DNA from: JBBPYA01 sp038200385
Lineage (GTDB): Bacteria; Actinomycetota; Actinomycetes; Mycobacteriales; Geodermatophilaceae
Assembly: GCA_038200385.1 (NCBI GenBank)
Contig: JBBPYA010000231.1
Coordinates: 1-14,328 of the forward strand
Length of the DNA stretch: 14,328 bases
Reading direction: 5' to 3'
The notes beneath the pieces are model-generated. The model made no database searches, was not told where the DNA came from, and saw nothing but the letters and a program-made list of their open reading frames with translations. The stretch's first letter is position 1. Each line of letters opens with the position of its first letter. Below, piece by piece: positions 6,290-14,320 of the stretch. The position numbers were made by a program, and so were the translations under genes.

Positions 6290-7856
6290 AGGGTCGGCCG
6301 GACACGACGTCCGACCGCCGGGCCTGCGGCGCGGGAGCGGGGAAGCCACCGACGGCCCGTTCCAATGCCTGCGCGACCCGCAGGCAGGTGGCGTCGGCGA
6401 AATGCCTACCGATGATCATCAGGCCGGCCGGCAGACCGTCGACGAGGGCGGTGGGTACCGACGTGGCCGGGTGTCCGGTGACGTCGAACGGCGCGGTGTT
6501 GGGGATCATCTCCAACGCCCGCCCCAGGTAGTCCGCGCGGGAGGCGGCCGGGGCCGGCAGCTCAGTGGCGGTGATCGGCAACGTGGGCATCACCAGCACG
6601 TCGTAGCGCTCTAGCGCGGCGTCGTAGCCGGCCCGCAGTTCCGGGACCAGGTTGCGGGCCATCGCGTAGTGCCGGCCGTACTGGGTGTCCAGCGTGTGCC
6701 GGCCCGCGAGCAGCACCAGCTACACCGTCTCGGAGAACCGGGCGCCCTGCTCCCGCCACTGCCGGCCGTAGTACGCGATCAGCTCGGGGTCGTACAGCCC
6801 CTGCCAGTTCAGGCCGTAGCCGTTGCCGTCGACCATCTGCGCCGTGGCGCCCTCGGTCGCGATCACGTTCCAGACGTGCATCGCGTCGCGGTGCCAGGGC
6901 ACGGAGACGTCCTCGGCGACCAGCCCGGCCTCCCGCAGGACGTCGACCGCGGCGCGGACGGCGTCGTCCACCGCCGGGTCGGACAGCTCGGGCAGCCCGA
7001 ACCCCTCCGTCACGACGCCGATCCGCAACCCCTGCGCGTCCTGCTGCAGCGCCGCCTGGTAGTCCGCCACGACCAGGTCGGCGGGTTGGCGCGGGTCCAG
7101 CCCGTCGCGACCGGCGATCACACCGAGCACCAGGGCGGCGTCGGCGACGGTGCGGGTGATCGGCCCCAGATGGTCGATGGTCTGCTCGATCGGGAACCCG
7201 CCGGTGTAGGGCACCAGGCCGTGGGTCGGCTTGTGCCCCACCGTCCCGCTGTAGGCACTCGGGATGCGCACCGAACCGCCCTGGTCGCCGCCGGTGGCGA
7301 TGTCGACCTCCCCCGAGGCCACCAGTGCCGCACTACCGCTGGACGAGCTCCCGGCCGATCGTGTCGTGTCCCAAGGGTTGCGGACCGGACCGGAGGCGGA
7401 GGTGTGGCTGCCGCCGGAGAAGCACAGGTCCTCGCAGACCGCCTTTCCGGTGATGGTCGCCCCGGCGGCCAGCAGCCGGCTGACGATGGTCGCGTCCCGC
7501 GTGGGCACGAAGCCTTCGACCGTGCGCGAGCCGTTCATCATCGGTACGCCGGCCACCATCGTGTTGTCCTTGATCGCGACTGTGCGCCCGGCCAACGGGC
7601 CGGTGTCGCGCTCACGGATCTCGGTCCGAGACGTACCACGCGCCCAGCGGATTCTCCCGTCGGCCGGCCACGTCCAGTTCCGGTCCGTGCGGGGCGCCGG
7701 CGCGGTCGCGGCGTACAGGCGTTCGACAGCGTCCCAGGATCCGAGCAGCCCCTCGACGGCCGGCGCGAACTCCGCGACGTCGTCGTCGGTCAATCCGAGT
7801 CGATAGCGATCGGCGATGGCCGACAGTCGCTGGTTGTCAGGGGTGCCGACGGACAT
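6288..7856 (-). pseudogene. Amidase (amidase signature family) interrupted by an in-frame amber codon
   Basis: The gene encodes a Ser-cisSer-Lys amide hydrolase. Numbering from ATG 7856, the triad candidates are K96 (AIKDNTM), S171 in GSSSSGSAA and S195 in GGDQGGSVRIP. These positions match the numbering I recall for Rhodococcus nitrile-pathway amidases, and the PTHGLVPYTG segment and the following TIDHLGPITRTVADAAL also resemble them. The start is chosen for GGGAGG at 7869-7864, 7 nt upstream; the longer reading to 7922 is rejected. Codon 379 (6722-6720) is TAG. The same frame continues as LVLLAGRHTLDTQYGRHYAMARNL for 143 more codons to TGA at 6288. Total length would be 522 residues, normal for this subfamily (about 521). 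A single C-to-T (CAG to TAG) or A-to-T (AAG to TAG) change would explain it. Alternatives are sequencing error or stop readthrough. Confidence 0.85.
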
Positions 7857-7892
7857 GTTGACGCCTCCCGGAGCCGGAGCACACGTGTCCGC

Positions 7893-7922
7893 AACGTACG
7901 GAGGCAGGCCCGGGAGGGTCAA
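7893..7922 (-). promoter_or_regulatory. Candidate promoter of the amidase gene
   Basis: On the minus strand TTGACC (7922-7917) is followed after 18 nt by TACGTT (7898-7893), close to the actinobacterial housekeeping pattern TTGAC-N18-TAnnnT. This would give a leader of about 30 nt before the ribosome-binding site and ATG at 7856. Confidence 0.45.
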
Positions 7923-8009
7923 GGCTGCGCCGTCCCCTGGCTCGATTGCCGGGAAGTCCGGCCTGGGCAGTCAGGGGAAACGGCGTCGGAGCCCTCCCAC
8001 TCGTCGCGG

Positions 8010-8102
8010 TCAGCTGGTCGCGAACTGCTCGAGCCGCGCGAGCATCGCGTCCAGGACCGGCTGCGTCTGGTCGGTGTCGAAGAAGATCGGCGAGCGCGAC
8101 AC
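8010..8102 (-). pseudogene. Possible 3' remnant of a lost gene
   Basis: From GTG 8102 to TGA at 8012-8010 the minus strand encodes 30 residues containing SPIFFDTDQTQPVLDAMLA and ending LEQFATS. Composition and G/C third-position bias look like the end of a real protein. The frame is closed upstream by a TGA at 8117-8115, and no ribosome-binding site is apparent. I cannot name the family. It could be a tiny gene, a C-terminal remnant, or chance. Confidence 0.25.
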
Positions 8103-8182
8103 GGGCGGATCCGATCATGATCCCCGCGGTAGCCTCCGGCCTATCCGTCGCGCCGCCTCTCGGCTGCCTGTTGGATGGCCAC

Positions 8183-9784
8183 GTGAGTGCATCGCAGTGG
8201 CTGCTGACCGCCGAGGAGCGGAGAAACCCGGCTACCCGGCTGGACCGCCGGCATCCGAGCGGGCACCCCTGGACCGACGGCAACGACGTCCGGCCGCACG
8301 TCCACGGTGCGTCCTACTTTCCCGAGTTGGTCCGCTGCGTGCGCCTGATGCGAGCCGGGGACCTGCTGATGTTCACCGACTGGCGCGGCGACCCGGATCA
8401 GGCGATGGACACCGACGGCACCCGGATCGCGGACCTGCTGTGCGAGGCCGCGACCCGCGGGGTCGTGGTCAAGGGCCTGGTCTGGCGCTCGCACCTGGAC
8501 CGGTTCGCCTTCAGTGAGCAGGAGAACCGCCACCTCGGCGAGGACATCGAAGCCGCCGGCGGGGAATGCCTGCGCGACATGCGGGTGCGTCCCGGCGGGT
8601 CCCACCACCAGAAGTTCGTCGTGCTGCGTCACCCCGGACGCGAGGAGCTCGATGTCGCCTTCGTAGGTGGGATCGACCTGTGTCACAGCAGGCTCGACGA
8701 TGCCGAGCACCACGGCGACGTGCAACGCCAGCCGATGGCCGCGGTGTACGGCGCGCGACCCCCCTGGCACGACGTCCAGCTCGCGATCCGGGGTCCGGCC
8801 GTCGGCGATGTCGAGACCGTGTTCCGGGAGCGCTGGGAGGATCCGACGCCGCTGACGCGCAACCCGGTGGACCGGCTCATGGACCTGATCCGTCACGAGG
8901 ACCGCAGCCCGGGTGCGCTCCCGGCCCAGTTGCCCGATCCACAGCCGCGCGGTGGCCACCTGGTTCAGGTGCTGCGGACCTATCCCAGCCGACGAACGGG
9001 CTACCCGTTCGCCCCCGACGGCGAGCGCAGCGTCGCCCACGCCTACGAGAAGGCGGTGGCCCGGGCGGAGACCCTGATCTACGTCGAGGACCAGTACTTC
9101 TGGGCGGTCGACGTGGTGCGCTGCTTCGCCGAGGCGTTGCGCGCGCGACCGGGCCTGCATCTGATCGCGGTAGTCCCGCACCATCCCGACCAGGACGGCC
9201 GGTTCTCCATGGCTCCCAACCTCGTCGGACAGCAGCGGGCACTCGACCTGGTCCGCGCGGCGGGTGGTGACCGGGTCGCGGTGTACGGCGTGGAGAACCA
9301 CGCCGGCACGCCGGTGTACGTCCACGCCAAGGTCTGCGTCATCGACGACGTGTGGGCCTCCGTGGGGTCGGACAACATCAACCGGCGGTCCTGGACCCAC
9401 GACTCCGAACTGTCCTGCGCCGTCCTGGACGGGACGCGCGATGCCCGCCCGCCGTCGGTCGTGGACCGCTTCGGTGACGGTGCCCGCGGCTTCGCCCGCG
9501 AGTTGCGCCTGTCGTTGGCTCGCGAGCACCTCGACCGGGGACCCGGCGACGACCATGACCTGCTCGATCCGAGGTCGGCCTTCGCCGCTTTCGCCGACAG
9601 CGCAAGAACTTTGGCCGCCTGGCATGCCGACGATCGACGCGGTCCCAGACCGCCGGGACGCCTGCAACCGCACGCCCCGCCCCGACTCGACCGCCGCACC
9701 CTGGCCTGGGCGACGCCGCTGTACCGCCGGCTCTACGACCCCGACGCCCGGCCGTTCTCCGTACGCCGCCGGCACTCGTTCTGA
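8183..9784 (+). CDS. Phospholipase D-family (HKD) protein
   Basis: This is a two-domain PLD-superfamily protein of about 533 residues, expected to cleave or transfer phosphodiester groups, usually on phospholipids. The second HKD motif is canonical: VYVHAKVCVIDDVWASVGSDNINRR-type sequence with H381, K383, D388 and the GSDN pair at 395-398. The first is deviant: SHHQKFVVL gives H142-x-K144, but the Asp expected about five residues on is displaced by an inserted RHPGREE loop before FVGGID. No signal peptide or membrane segment is seen, so it is probably cytoplasmic. I choose GTG 8183 because the conserved-looking sequence (SASQWLLTAEERRNPATRLD) begins there. ATG 8117 and TTG 8171 are in-frame alternatives, and none has a strong ribosome-binding site. 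It stands alone, divergent from the amidase. Confidence 0.85.
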   Translation: MSASQWLLTAEERRNPATRLDRRHPSGHPWTDGNDVRPHVHGASYFPELVRCVRLMRAGDLLMFTDWRGDPDQAMDTDGTRIADLLCEAATRGVVVKGLVWRSHLDRFAFSEQENRHLGEDIEAAGGECLRDMRVRPGGSHHQKFVVLRHPGREELDVAFVGGIDLCHSRLDDAEHHGDVQRQPMAAVYGARPPWHDVQLAIRGPAVGDVETVFRERWEDPTPLTRNPVDRLMDLIRHEDRSPGALPAQLPDPQPRGGHLVQVLRTYPSRRTGYPFAPDGERSVAHAYEKAVARAETLIYVEDQYFWAVDVVRCFAEALRARPGLHLIAVVPHHPDQDGRFSMAPNLVGQQRALDLVRAAGGDRVAVYGVENHAGTPVYVHAKVCVIDDVWASVGSDNINRRSWTHDSELSCAVLDGTRDARPPSVVDRFGDGARGFARELRLSLAREHLDRGPGDDHDLLDPRSAFAAFADSARTLAAWHADDRRGPRPPGRLQPHAPPRLDRRTLAWATPLYRRLYDPDARPFSVRRRHSF

Positions 9785-9802
9785 CCGGACCGGGCAACGG
9801 AA

Positions 9803-9862
9803 CTCCCGCAGGGAGGAGCGCCGGCCCGGCTCGGGTTGGACGACGGCTCGGGTGGAACGACG
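9803..9862. repeat. Short hairpin and 17-bp imperfect tandem repeat between convergent genes
   Basis: CTCCC and GGGAG (9803-9807 and 9811-9815) form a 5-bp stem with a 3-nt loop. Two 17-bp units at 9829-9845 and 9846-9862 differ at two positions, and a third partial unit (GCTCAGG) runs into the stop of the next gene. The hairpin could weakly assist termination of the phospholipase D gene; the repeat has no evident function. Confidence 0.4.
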
Positions 9863-9864
9863 GC

Positions 9865-10347
9865 TCAGGAGGTCCCGGTGAACAGGGCCGCGTACCGCTC
9901 GAGGTACAGCGGCCAGCCCTGGTCGTCGGCCACCCCGGCCCGGACCGATTCCCAGCCGGGACCGTGCCGGTCGAGGTGCCGGTGCTCCAGTTCCACCCGG
10001 GTGCGCGCGGGGGTTTCGGCGACGAAGCGCACCTCCACCTCGCTGGTGCGGCCGTGATCGGTCTCCAGCTGCCACTGCGGATTCATGTCCCAGCTGAAGA
10101 CCACCCGGTGCGGCGGCTCGTAGGCGAGCACGCGTGCCCAGCGGTACTCGCTGCCGTCGACGCCGCGGTCGTAGATGTGACCGCCGACCCGCGGCTCGAA
10201 CACGGACTCGGCGATCGGCACGTCGAGCAGGTTGTGCTCGGGCGGCTTGAAGTCACCGAATCGCTCGGTGAACACCGCGAACGCCCGTTCGATCGGGGCC
10301 TCGACGACGATCTGGTTGTGCAGGACGGTTCCGGCGGCCTGGGTCAT
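9865..10347 (-). CDS. SRPBCC / AHSA1-like domain protein
   Basis: This 160-residue protein has the START-like helix-grip pattern. It begins HNQIVVEAPIERAFAVFTERFGDF, continues with VFEPRVGGHIYDRGVDGSEY and WARVLAYEPPHRVVFSWDM, then EVEVRFVAETPARTRVELEHR, and ends with a helix ending LYLERYAALF. The family binds small hydrophobic ligands, and its true ligand is unknown here. The ATG at 10347 overlaps the ArsR stop (ATGA), so the two are co-translated. ArsR-SRPBCC pairs of this kind are common in actinobacteria, and the regulator probably controls this gene. No key residue can be assigned. Confidence 0.88.
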   Translation of the reverse strand: MTQAAGTVLHNQIVVEAPIERAFAVFTERFGDFKPPEHNLLDVPIAESVFEPRVGGHIYDRGVDGSEYRWARVLAYEPPHRVVFSWDMNPQWQLETDHGRTSEVEVRFVAETPARTRVELEHRHLDRHGPGWESVRAGVADDQGWPLYLERYAALFTGTS

Positions 10348-10631
10348 GGTTGCTCCTCGGTGTGGTTCTCGACAATGTCCTTGTAGCCGGCCAGTGCCCT
10401 CGACCAGTAGGTGTCGAGCTGGTCCCGCAGGGCGGCCACGCCCACCGGGTTGAGCCGGTAGATCCGGCGGGTGCCCACGGCACGTTCGGTGACCAAACCG
10501 GCGTCCTTCAACACCCTCAGGTGCTGCGACACCGCGGGCCGGCTGACGGGGAGCTCGGCCGCCAGCTCACCGACGGCCCGCGGTCGCTCGGCGAGACAGG
10601 TGACGATGGCCCGCCTGGTGCCGTCGCCCAT
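10344..10631 (-). CDS. ArsR-family winged-helix transcriptional regulator
   Basis: This 95-residue protein begins MGDGTRRAIVTCLAERPRAV. The DNA-recognition helix-turn-helix lies at residues 21-44 (ELPVSRPAVSQHLRVLKDAG) and a wing with RRIYRL follows at 50-60. The C-terminal helix contains LDTYWSRALAGYKDIVE. No metal-binding ELCVCDL-type motif is present, so it is one of the non-metal ArsR regulators that pair with SRPBCC proteins. The start ATG 10631 has a GGATGGGA sequence upstream. It is slightly short because ArsR proteins usually have about ten residues before the DPTRR-like motif; no other ATG or GTG in frame is sensibly placed. It is the first gene of the two-gene unit with the SRPBCC protein. 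Confidence 0.85.
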   Translation of the reverse strand: MGDGTRRAIVTCLAERPRAVGELAAELPVSRPAVSQHLRVLKDAGLVTERAVGTRRIYRLNPVGVAALRDQLDTYWSRALAGYKDIVENHTEEQP

Positions 10632-10654
10632 GGCGTCCCATCCGCAATCGTCTC

Positions 10655-10705
10655 GGTAAGTAGCTACGAACCGTAAGTCTTGTCTTACCAGACCTGGTCC
10701 GTCAA
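10655..10705 (-). promoter_or_regulatory. Promoter/operator region of the ArsR-SRPBCC unit
   Basis: The minus strand has TTGACG (10705-10700) as a candidate -35. Downstream lies an imperfect palindrome at 10673-10688 with arms GTAAG-n-C and G-n-CTTAC, covering where a -10 box would fall. A second GTAAG (10656-10660) and a perfect GTAGCTAC (10660-10667) follow. This stretch is AT-richer than its surroundings. The arrangement suggests autorepression by the ArsR protein. The -10 itself is not clear. Confidence 0.45.
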
Positions 10706-11841
10706 GACAGGCGCCAGGCGCCTCCGGCCGGGACCACCACGAACGTCCGCGGCCGCTCGCCGAGGTCGCGGAGGCGGCCCTCGGTCGCAGCCGCGATCGC
10801 CGCGCTCTGGTCAGCGTCGACCAGCACCAGGGCGCTGCCGCCGAATCCCCCGCCGACCATCCGGGCGCCATGCGCGCCGGCGGCCAGCGCCGTGTCCACC
10901 ACGGCGTCGAGTTCGACCGTGCTCACCGCGAAGTCATCCCGCAGCGAGAGGTGTCCGGCGGTCAGGATCGGGCCGACCGCTCGCGGGTCGCAGCCGTCGC
11001 GCAGAAGGCCGACAACCTCCTGCACGCGGGCGTTCTCGGTGACCACGTGCCGGGCCCGGCGCCGCAGCAGCTCGTCGGTCAGGGCCTCGACGGCGGGCAG
11101 CTCGGCGTCGCGCAGGGCGGGTACGCCGAGGGCGGCCGCGGCCGCCTCACACTCGTGGCGACGCCGGCCGTACCCGCCGTCGGCGTGGTGGTGCGACACC
11201 CCGGTGTCCACGACCAGCAACTGCAGACCGGCGCCCACCAGGTCGAGGGGCACCTGCTCGGCGGACCGCGTACGCACGTCCAGGAACAATGCCGAACCGG
11301 CCTCGCACAGCAGCGACGCGGACTGGTCCAGCAGACCGGTGGGGGCACCGACGAAGTCGTTCTCCGCCTCTCGGGCCACGTCGACCAGGTCCGACGCCGT
11401 CAGCTTCAGGCCGAGAGCGTCGCGCAGCGCCAGCGCCACCGCGCAGGTCAGTGCCGCCGACGAGGACAGTCCCGCGCCGGCCGGCACGTCGCTGTCCACG
11501 AGCACGGAGACGCCGCCGGCGGCGGTCACGGCGTCGAGCATGGCGTGGACGACACCGGCCGGATAACCCGCCCAGCCGCCGGGATTGCGCGGCCGCAGGT
11601 CGGTCAGCGTCAGCTCGACCACGTCACCGGGATGCTGGGCGGAGGCCACAGCCAGCCGTGCGTCACTGCGCCGACCGACGGCAGCCAGCGTCCGCACGGG
11701 CAGCGCGATCGGCAGGACCAGGCCGTCGTTGTAGTCGGTGTGCTCCCCGATCAGGTTGAGCCGGCCCGGCGCCGCCCACACCCCGGCGGGCGCGCCGCCG
11801 TACTGCTCGGTGAACGCCGCCGCCAACTCCTCCGGCATCAT
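10702..11841 (-). CDS. galK: Galactokinase
   Basis: This enzyme phosphorylates galactose at C1 with ATP in the Leloir pathway. The protein is 379 residues, normal for the family. The galactokinase signature GRLNLIGEHTDYNDG lies at residues 26-40. The GHMP ATP-binding loop PAGAGLSSSAA is at 120-130, catalytic-base Asp is D172 (TGLLDQSASL), and the third GHMP motif GGGFGGSA lies near 335. All are intact, so the enzyme should be active. The ATG at 11841 overlaps the galT stop (ATGA), indicating the usual galT-galK operon order. An adjacent second ATG at 11838 is an alternative start. Because its upstream partner is truncated and has lost its normal promoter side, expression may now depend on transcription entering from the secreted-protein gene at 12643-14163. 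Confidence 0.96.
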   Translation of the reverse strand: MMPEELAAAFTEQYGGAPAGVWAAPGRLNLIGEHTDYNDGLVLPIALPVRTLAAVGRRSDARLAVASAQHPGDVVELTLTDLRPRNPGGWAGYPAGVVHAMLDAVTAAGGVSVLVDSDVPAGAGLSSSAALTCAVALALRDALGLKLTASDLVDVAREAENDFVGAPTGLLDQSASLLCEAGSALFLDVRTRSAEQVPLDLVGAGLQLLVVDTGVSHHHADGGYGRRRHECEAAAAALGVPALRDAELPAVEALTDELLRRRARHVVTENARVQEVVGLLRDGCDPRAVGPILTAGHLSLRDDFAVSTVELDAVVDTALAAGAHGARMVGGGFGGSALVLVDADQSAAIAAATEGRLRDLGERPRTFVVVPAGGAWRLS

Positions 11842-12611
11842 CCCGGGTCCGGCCCGGACGGCTCCGGGTTTGCCTCCGGCCGCAGCCCGCGCAGCTGCGC
11901 GGCAACCGCCTCAGGGTCGGTGTCGGTGACGAAGGCCCCCATCCCGGACTCGGAACCCGCCAGGTACTTCAGCTTGTCCGCGGCGCGGCGGAAGGTGAAC
12001 AGCTGCAGGTGCAGCCACCAGTCCGCGCGCCGCTCGCCCACCGGCGCCTGCGACCACGCCGCGATGTAGTTGGCCGGCGCGTCGAACAGCCGCCCGAAGC
12101 GGCCCAGCAGGTCGAGGTACACCCCCGCCAGGGAATCGCGCTCGTCCTCGTCCAGTGCGACCAGATCCGGTACCCGACGACGGGCAAACAGCTGCACCTC
12201 GTAGGGCCAGCGCGCGGCGGCCCGTACGAAAGCCACCCAGTGCTCGTTCTCGACCACGACCTGCGGACCGGTGGACTCCGCGGCCAGGACGTCGGCGAGC
12301 AGGTCCCGGCCGGTGCCCCGCCGATGCCGTGCCACCTGCGCGAGCACCCGCTCCACGCGGGGCGCCACGAACGGGTACCCGTAGATCTGGCCGTGCGGGT
12401 GGCTCAGCGTGACACCGATCTCCTCCCCGCAGTTCTCGAAGACGAACACCTGCGCCACGTCCGGCAGCGCCGTCAGGGCCGCGGTGCGGTGCGCCCACAC
12501 GTCCACGACGAGGCGGGCCCGCTGCCACCCCAGATCCGCGAAGCGGCCGCCGTGGTCGCTGGTGAAGCAGACCACCTCGCAGCGGCCGGATCCGGGACGC
12601 AGCAGTGCCAA
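11838..12611 (-). pseudogene. galT: Galactose-1-phosphate uridylyltransferase, N-terminally truncated
   Basis: Homology to GalT is clear from about PLALLRPGSGRCEVVCFTSD onward. It includes the active-site histidine triad SHPHGQIYGYPFVAPR (HPH at residues 71-73 counted from TTG 12611), VVENEHWVAFVRAAARWPYE and the C-terminal LQLFTFRRAADKLKYLAGSE. Only about 257 residues remain, against roughly 340-350 for bacterial GalT. The missing N-terminal third normally carries the RxNPL and Cys-x-x-Cys zinc/uridine-binding parts. The frame stays open upstream to GTG 12788, but that extension is the secreted protein's coding sequence read out of frame and shows no GalT features. No ribosome-binding site precedes TTG 12611. 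It is most likely a non-functional remnant left by a deletion or insertion. Its 3' end still overlaps galK. Confidence 0.85.
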
Positions 12612-12642
12612 TGGATTGCCCGGCGCCGGCGGACTGACCGGG

Positions 12643-14163
12643 CTACCCCACGACCTGGACCGTGCCGTCGTCGCCGAGCCGGGCGAAGCGCACGTCGGGC
12701 TGGTTGGCATTGAAGGCGTCCCGCAACCGGTTGTCGCCCCAGGTCGAGAAGAACTGGTCCCGGCCCGCGGCGATCTGGTCGTAGTCACCCATGTAGGTGG
12801 GATTGACCACCGGGTCCTGCCCGATGACGACCGGGAAGCTCGGACTGAGCGGAAAGTCCACGCCGAACGTCGGCGTACCGGTGGTCGGGTTGATCGTGGC
12901 CAGCCGGCTGTAGCGCTGGAGGTCGTAGTTCGCCGGGTCGTTGCGCCGGTCGTACCACCCGACCAGCAGCGCGCGGCCGGTGTCGGTCACGGCAACGGTG
13001 GGGAAGAACTGGTCGGTGCGCGTGGAGTCGGTGTTCACCCGGACCGGGGCGCTCCACGTCAGCCCGTCGGTCGAGGTCCGCAGGAAGACGTCGGCCTTGC
13101 CGGCGCCGCTCAGGTCGCTGTACGTGGCGTACAGCGCGCCGGTGCCCGGGTTGACCGCGACCTGGGGAAAGGCGTTCGAGCGCAGGCCGCCGTTCAGGTT
13201 GAGATCGCCGTTGTCCCCGTTCGTCCGGAGGTCAGTGACGAGGGTGGCCGGCCCGAATGTGAGTCCCTGGTCGCACGACGTGCGCACCTTGATCCGGGTG
13301 TCGTTGGCGCCGTTCTCGACCGTGGACAGGTAGAAGTAGTGCACGCAGTGGTCTGGCGTGACGACGACGTACGCGCCCTGCCCGTCCCTGGGCAGGACGG
13401 TGGTCCCGCGCTTAGGGCCCCAGGTTTCGCCGCCGTCGGTGGAGCGGGTGAATTTCATCCCCTCGCCCGGGCCGCCGAACTGCCGCCACCCGATGTAGAC
13501 GTTCCCGCGGCCGCCGCCGGGGAAGTTGTCGACGGCCATCCACGGCTTGTCCTGGAAGGACTGGGTACCGCCGAAGCCGGGCGTGGCGTTGACCGGCGCG
13601 GCGAACGTGCGCCCGCTGTCGTCGGATCGGAACAGCTGCAGGTTGGTGCCCGTCTTGAAGCCGAGGGTGACCAGGTAGACCCGGCCGGTCCGGGTGTCGG
13701 TGGCCAGGACCGGATCTCCCCCGTCACCCTCGTTGCTGTCGGGCAGCGTGCCGCGGTCCTGCCACGTCCGGCCACCGTCCCTGGACGTGGAATACCCGGT
13801 GAAGTGGAACTTTCGGTCGATGAAGCTGCCCGAGTCGTTGTACGCCGACACCAGGTCGCGCCCCGCGACGGCAATCGTGGTCTCGCTCTGGGTGTCCCGG
13901 ACCGTCCGGTCCGCGGCCGGATCGTTGACCAGGGCGAGGGTCGAGAACCGCGGCGCCGCGCCGACGGCCTGGTCCGGCGTGACGTTCAACTGGGCGAGGG
14001 CGGCATCCCGGTTCAGGGCGGCACCGGAGCGGACGTCGTGCCGGACCGACGGCTGGCCCGGCTGGCTCGGGGCGGCCAGACCCGGGGTGGCGGCCACGAC
14101 GCCGGTCATCAAGGTGGCGGCGCAGAGCACCGCGAGTCGGATGGATCGCACGGATCTAGCCAT
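12643..14163 (-). CDS. Secreted Asp-box (BNR/sialidase-fold) beta-propeller protein
   Basis: This 506-residue protein has a Sec signal peptide: Arg-rich start MARSVRSIRL, hydrophobic core at residues 11-26, and likely cleavage after the GLA/LAA at 28-31. Five Asp-box motifs (S-x-D-x-G-x-T-W/F) are visible near residues 127-134 (SRDGGRTW), 180-187, 241-248 (STDGGETW), 296-303 and 364-370. They mark a six-bladed sialidase-like propeller. The catalytic FRIP arginine motif and Arg triad of true sialidases are not apparent, so glycosidase activity is not assured; it may be a binding or uncharacterised exo-acting protein. The ATG at 14163 has AGGGAG 9 nt upstream. Its stop (12645-12643) lies within about 35 bp of where the truncated galT homology begins. 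Confidence 0.85.
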   Translation of the reverse strand: MARSVRSIRLAVLCAATLMTGVVAATPGLAAPSQPGQPSVRHDVRSGAALNRDAALAQLNVTPDQAVGAAPRFSTLALVNDPAADRTVRDTQSETTIAVAGRDLVSAYNDSGSFIDRKFHFTGYSTSRDGGRTWQDRGTLPDSNEGDGGDPVLATDTRTGRVYLVTLGFKTGTNLQLFRSDDSGRTFAAPVNATPGFGGTQSFQDKPWMAVDNFPGGGRGNVYIGWRQFGGPGEGMKFTRSTDGGETWGPKRGTTVLPRDGQGAYVVVTPDHCVHYFYLSTVENGANDTRIKVRTSCDQGLTFGPATLVTDLRTNGDNGDLNLNGGLRSNAFPQVAVNPGTGALYATYSDLSGAGKADVFLRTSTDGLTWSAPVRVNTDSTRTDQFFPTVAVTDTGRALLVGWYDRRNDPANYDLQRYSRLATINPTTGTPTFGVDFPLSPSFPVVIGQDPVVNPTYMGDYDQIAAGRDQFFSTWGDNRLRDAFNANQPDVRFARLGDDGTVQVVG

Positions 14164-14235
14164 AGCTGGACGCTCCCTGACGCTCGGGGCTGCTCACGCA
14201 CCCGGGTCCCGGAGTTGTCCGGCGGCCCGGTGCTG

Positions 14236-14264
14236 TGCGTAACCACCGTGGCCCGCGGTGTCAA
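14236..14264 (-). promoter_or_regulatory. Candidate promoter of the secreted Asp-box protein gene
   Basis: On the minus strand a perfect TTGACA (14264-14259) is followed after 17 nt by TACGCA (14241-14236). The -10 is weak. The leader to ATG 14163 would be about 65 nt. Confidence 0.4.
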
Positions 14265-14273
14265 GACCCGCCG

Positions 14274-14320
14274 TCGGGGGGGGGGCCCCCCCGGGCCCCC
14301 CCCCCCGCCCGCGCGGGGGC
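14274..14320. other. G/C homopolymer tract at window end, probable assembly artefact
   Basis: A run of ten G (14276-14285), seven C, three G and eleven C (14296-14306) is followed by more G/C only. The sequence is self-complementary and unlike the coding or intergenic DNA elsewhere in the window. It most likely reflects a low-quality contig end rather than a biological element. Confidence 0.6.

Larger units (their letters stand above)
7857..8182. other. 326-bp intergenic region between amidase and phospholipase D genes
   Basis: The amidase promoter and ribosome-binding site occupy its left end. The middle holds a short minus-strand frame that looks coding (8010-8102). The right end is the leader of the plus-strand phospholipase D gene, where no convincing promoter was seen. 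No tRNA or long repeat was recognised. Confidence 0.5.

Noticed and set aside
6669..8120. 483-codon plus-strand open frame opposite the amidase
   Set aside because: Shadow frame; the minus strand carries the amidase triad and signature.
8141..10075. 644-codon minus-strand open frame opposite the phospholipase D gene
   Set aside because: It has low-complexity Arg/Val/Gly composition, no motif, and crosses into the SRPBCC gene; the opposite strand has the HKD motifs.
10870..12069. 399-codon plus-strand open frame opposite galK/galT
   Set aside because: Shadow frame; both minus-strand genes have family motifs.
12612..12788. Upstream extension of galT to GTG 12788
   Set aside because: The extra residues are the secreted protein's C-terminal coding sequence in another frame and contain no GalT N-terminal motifs.
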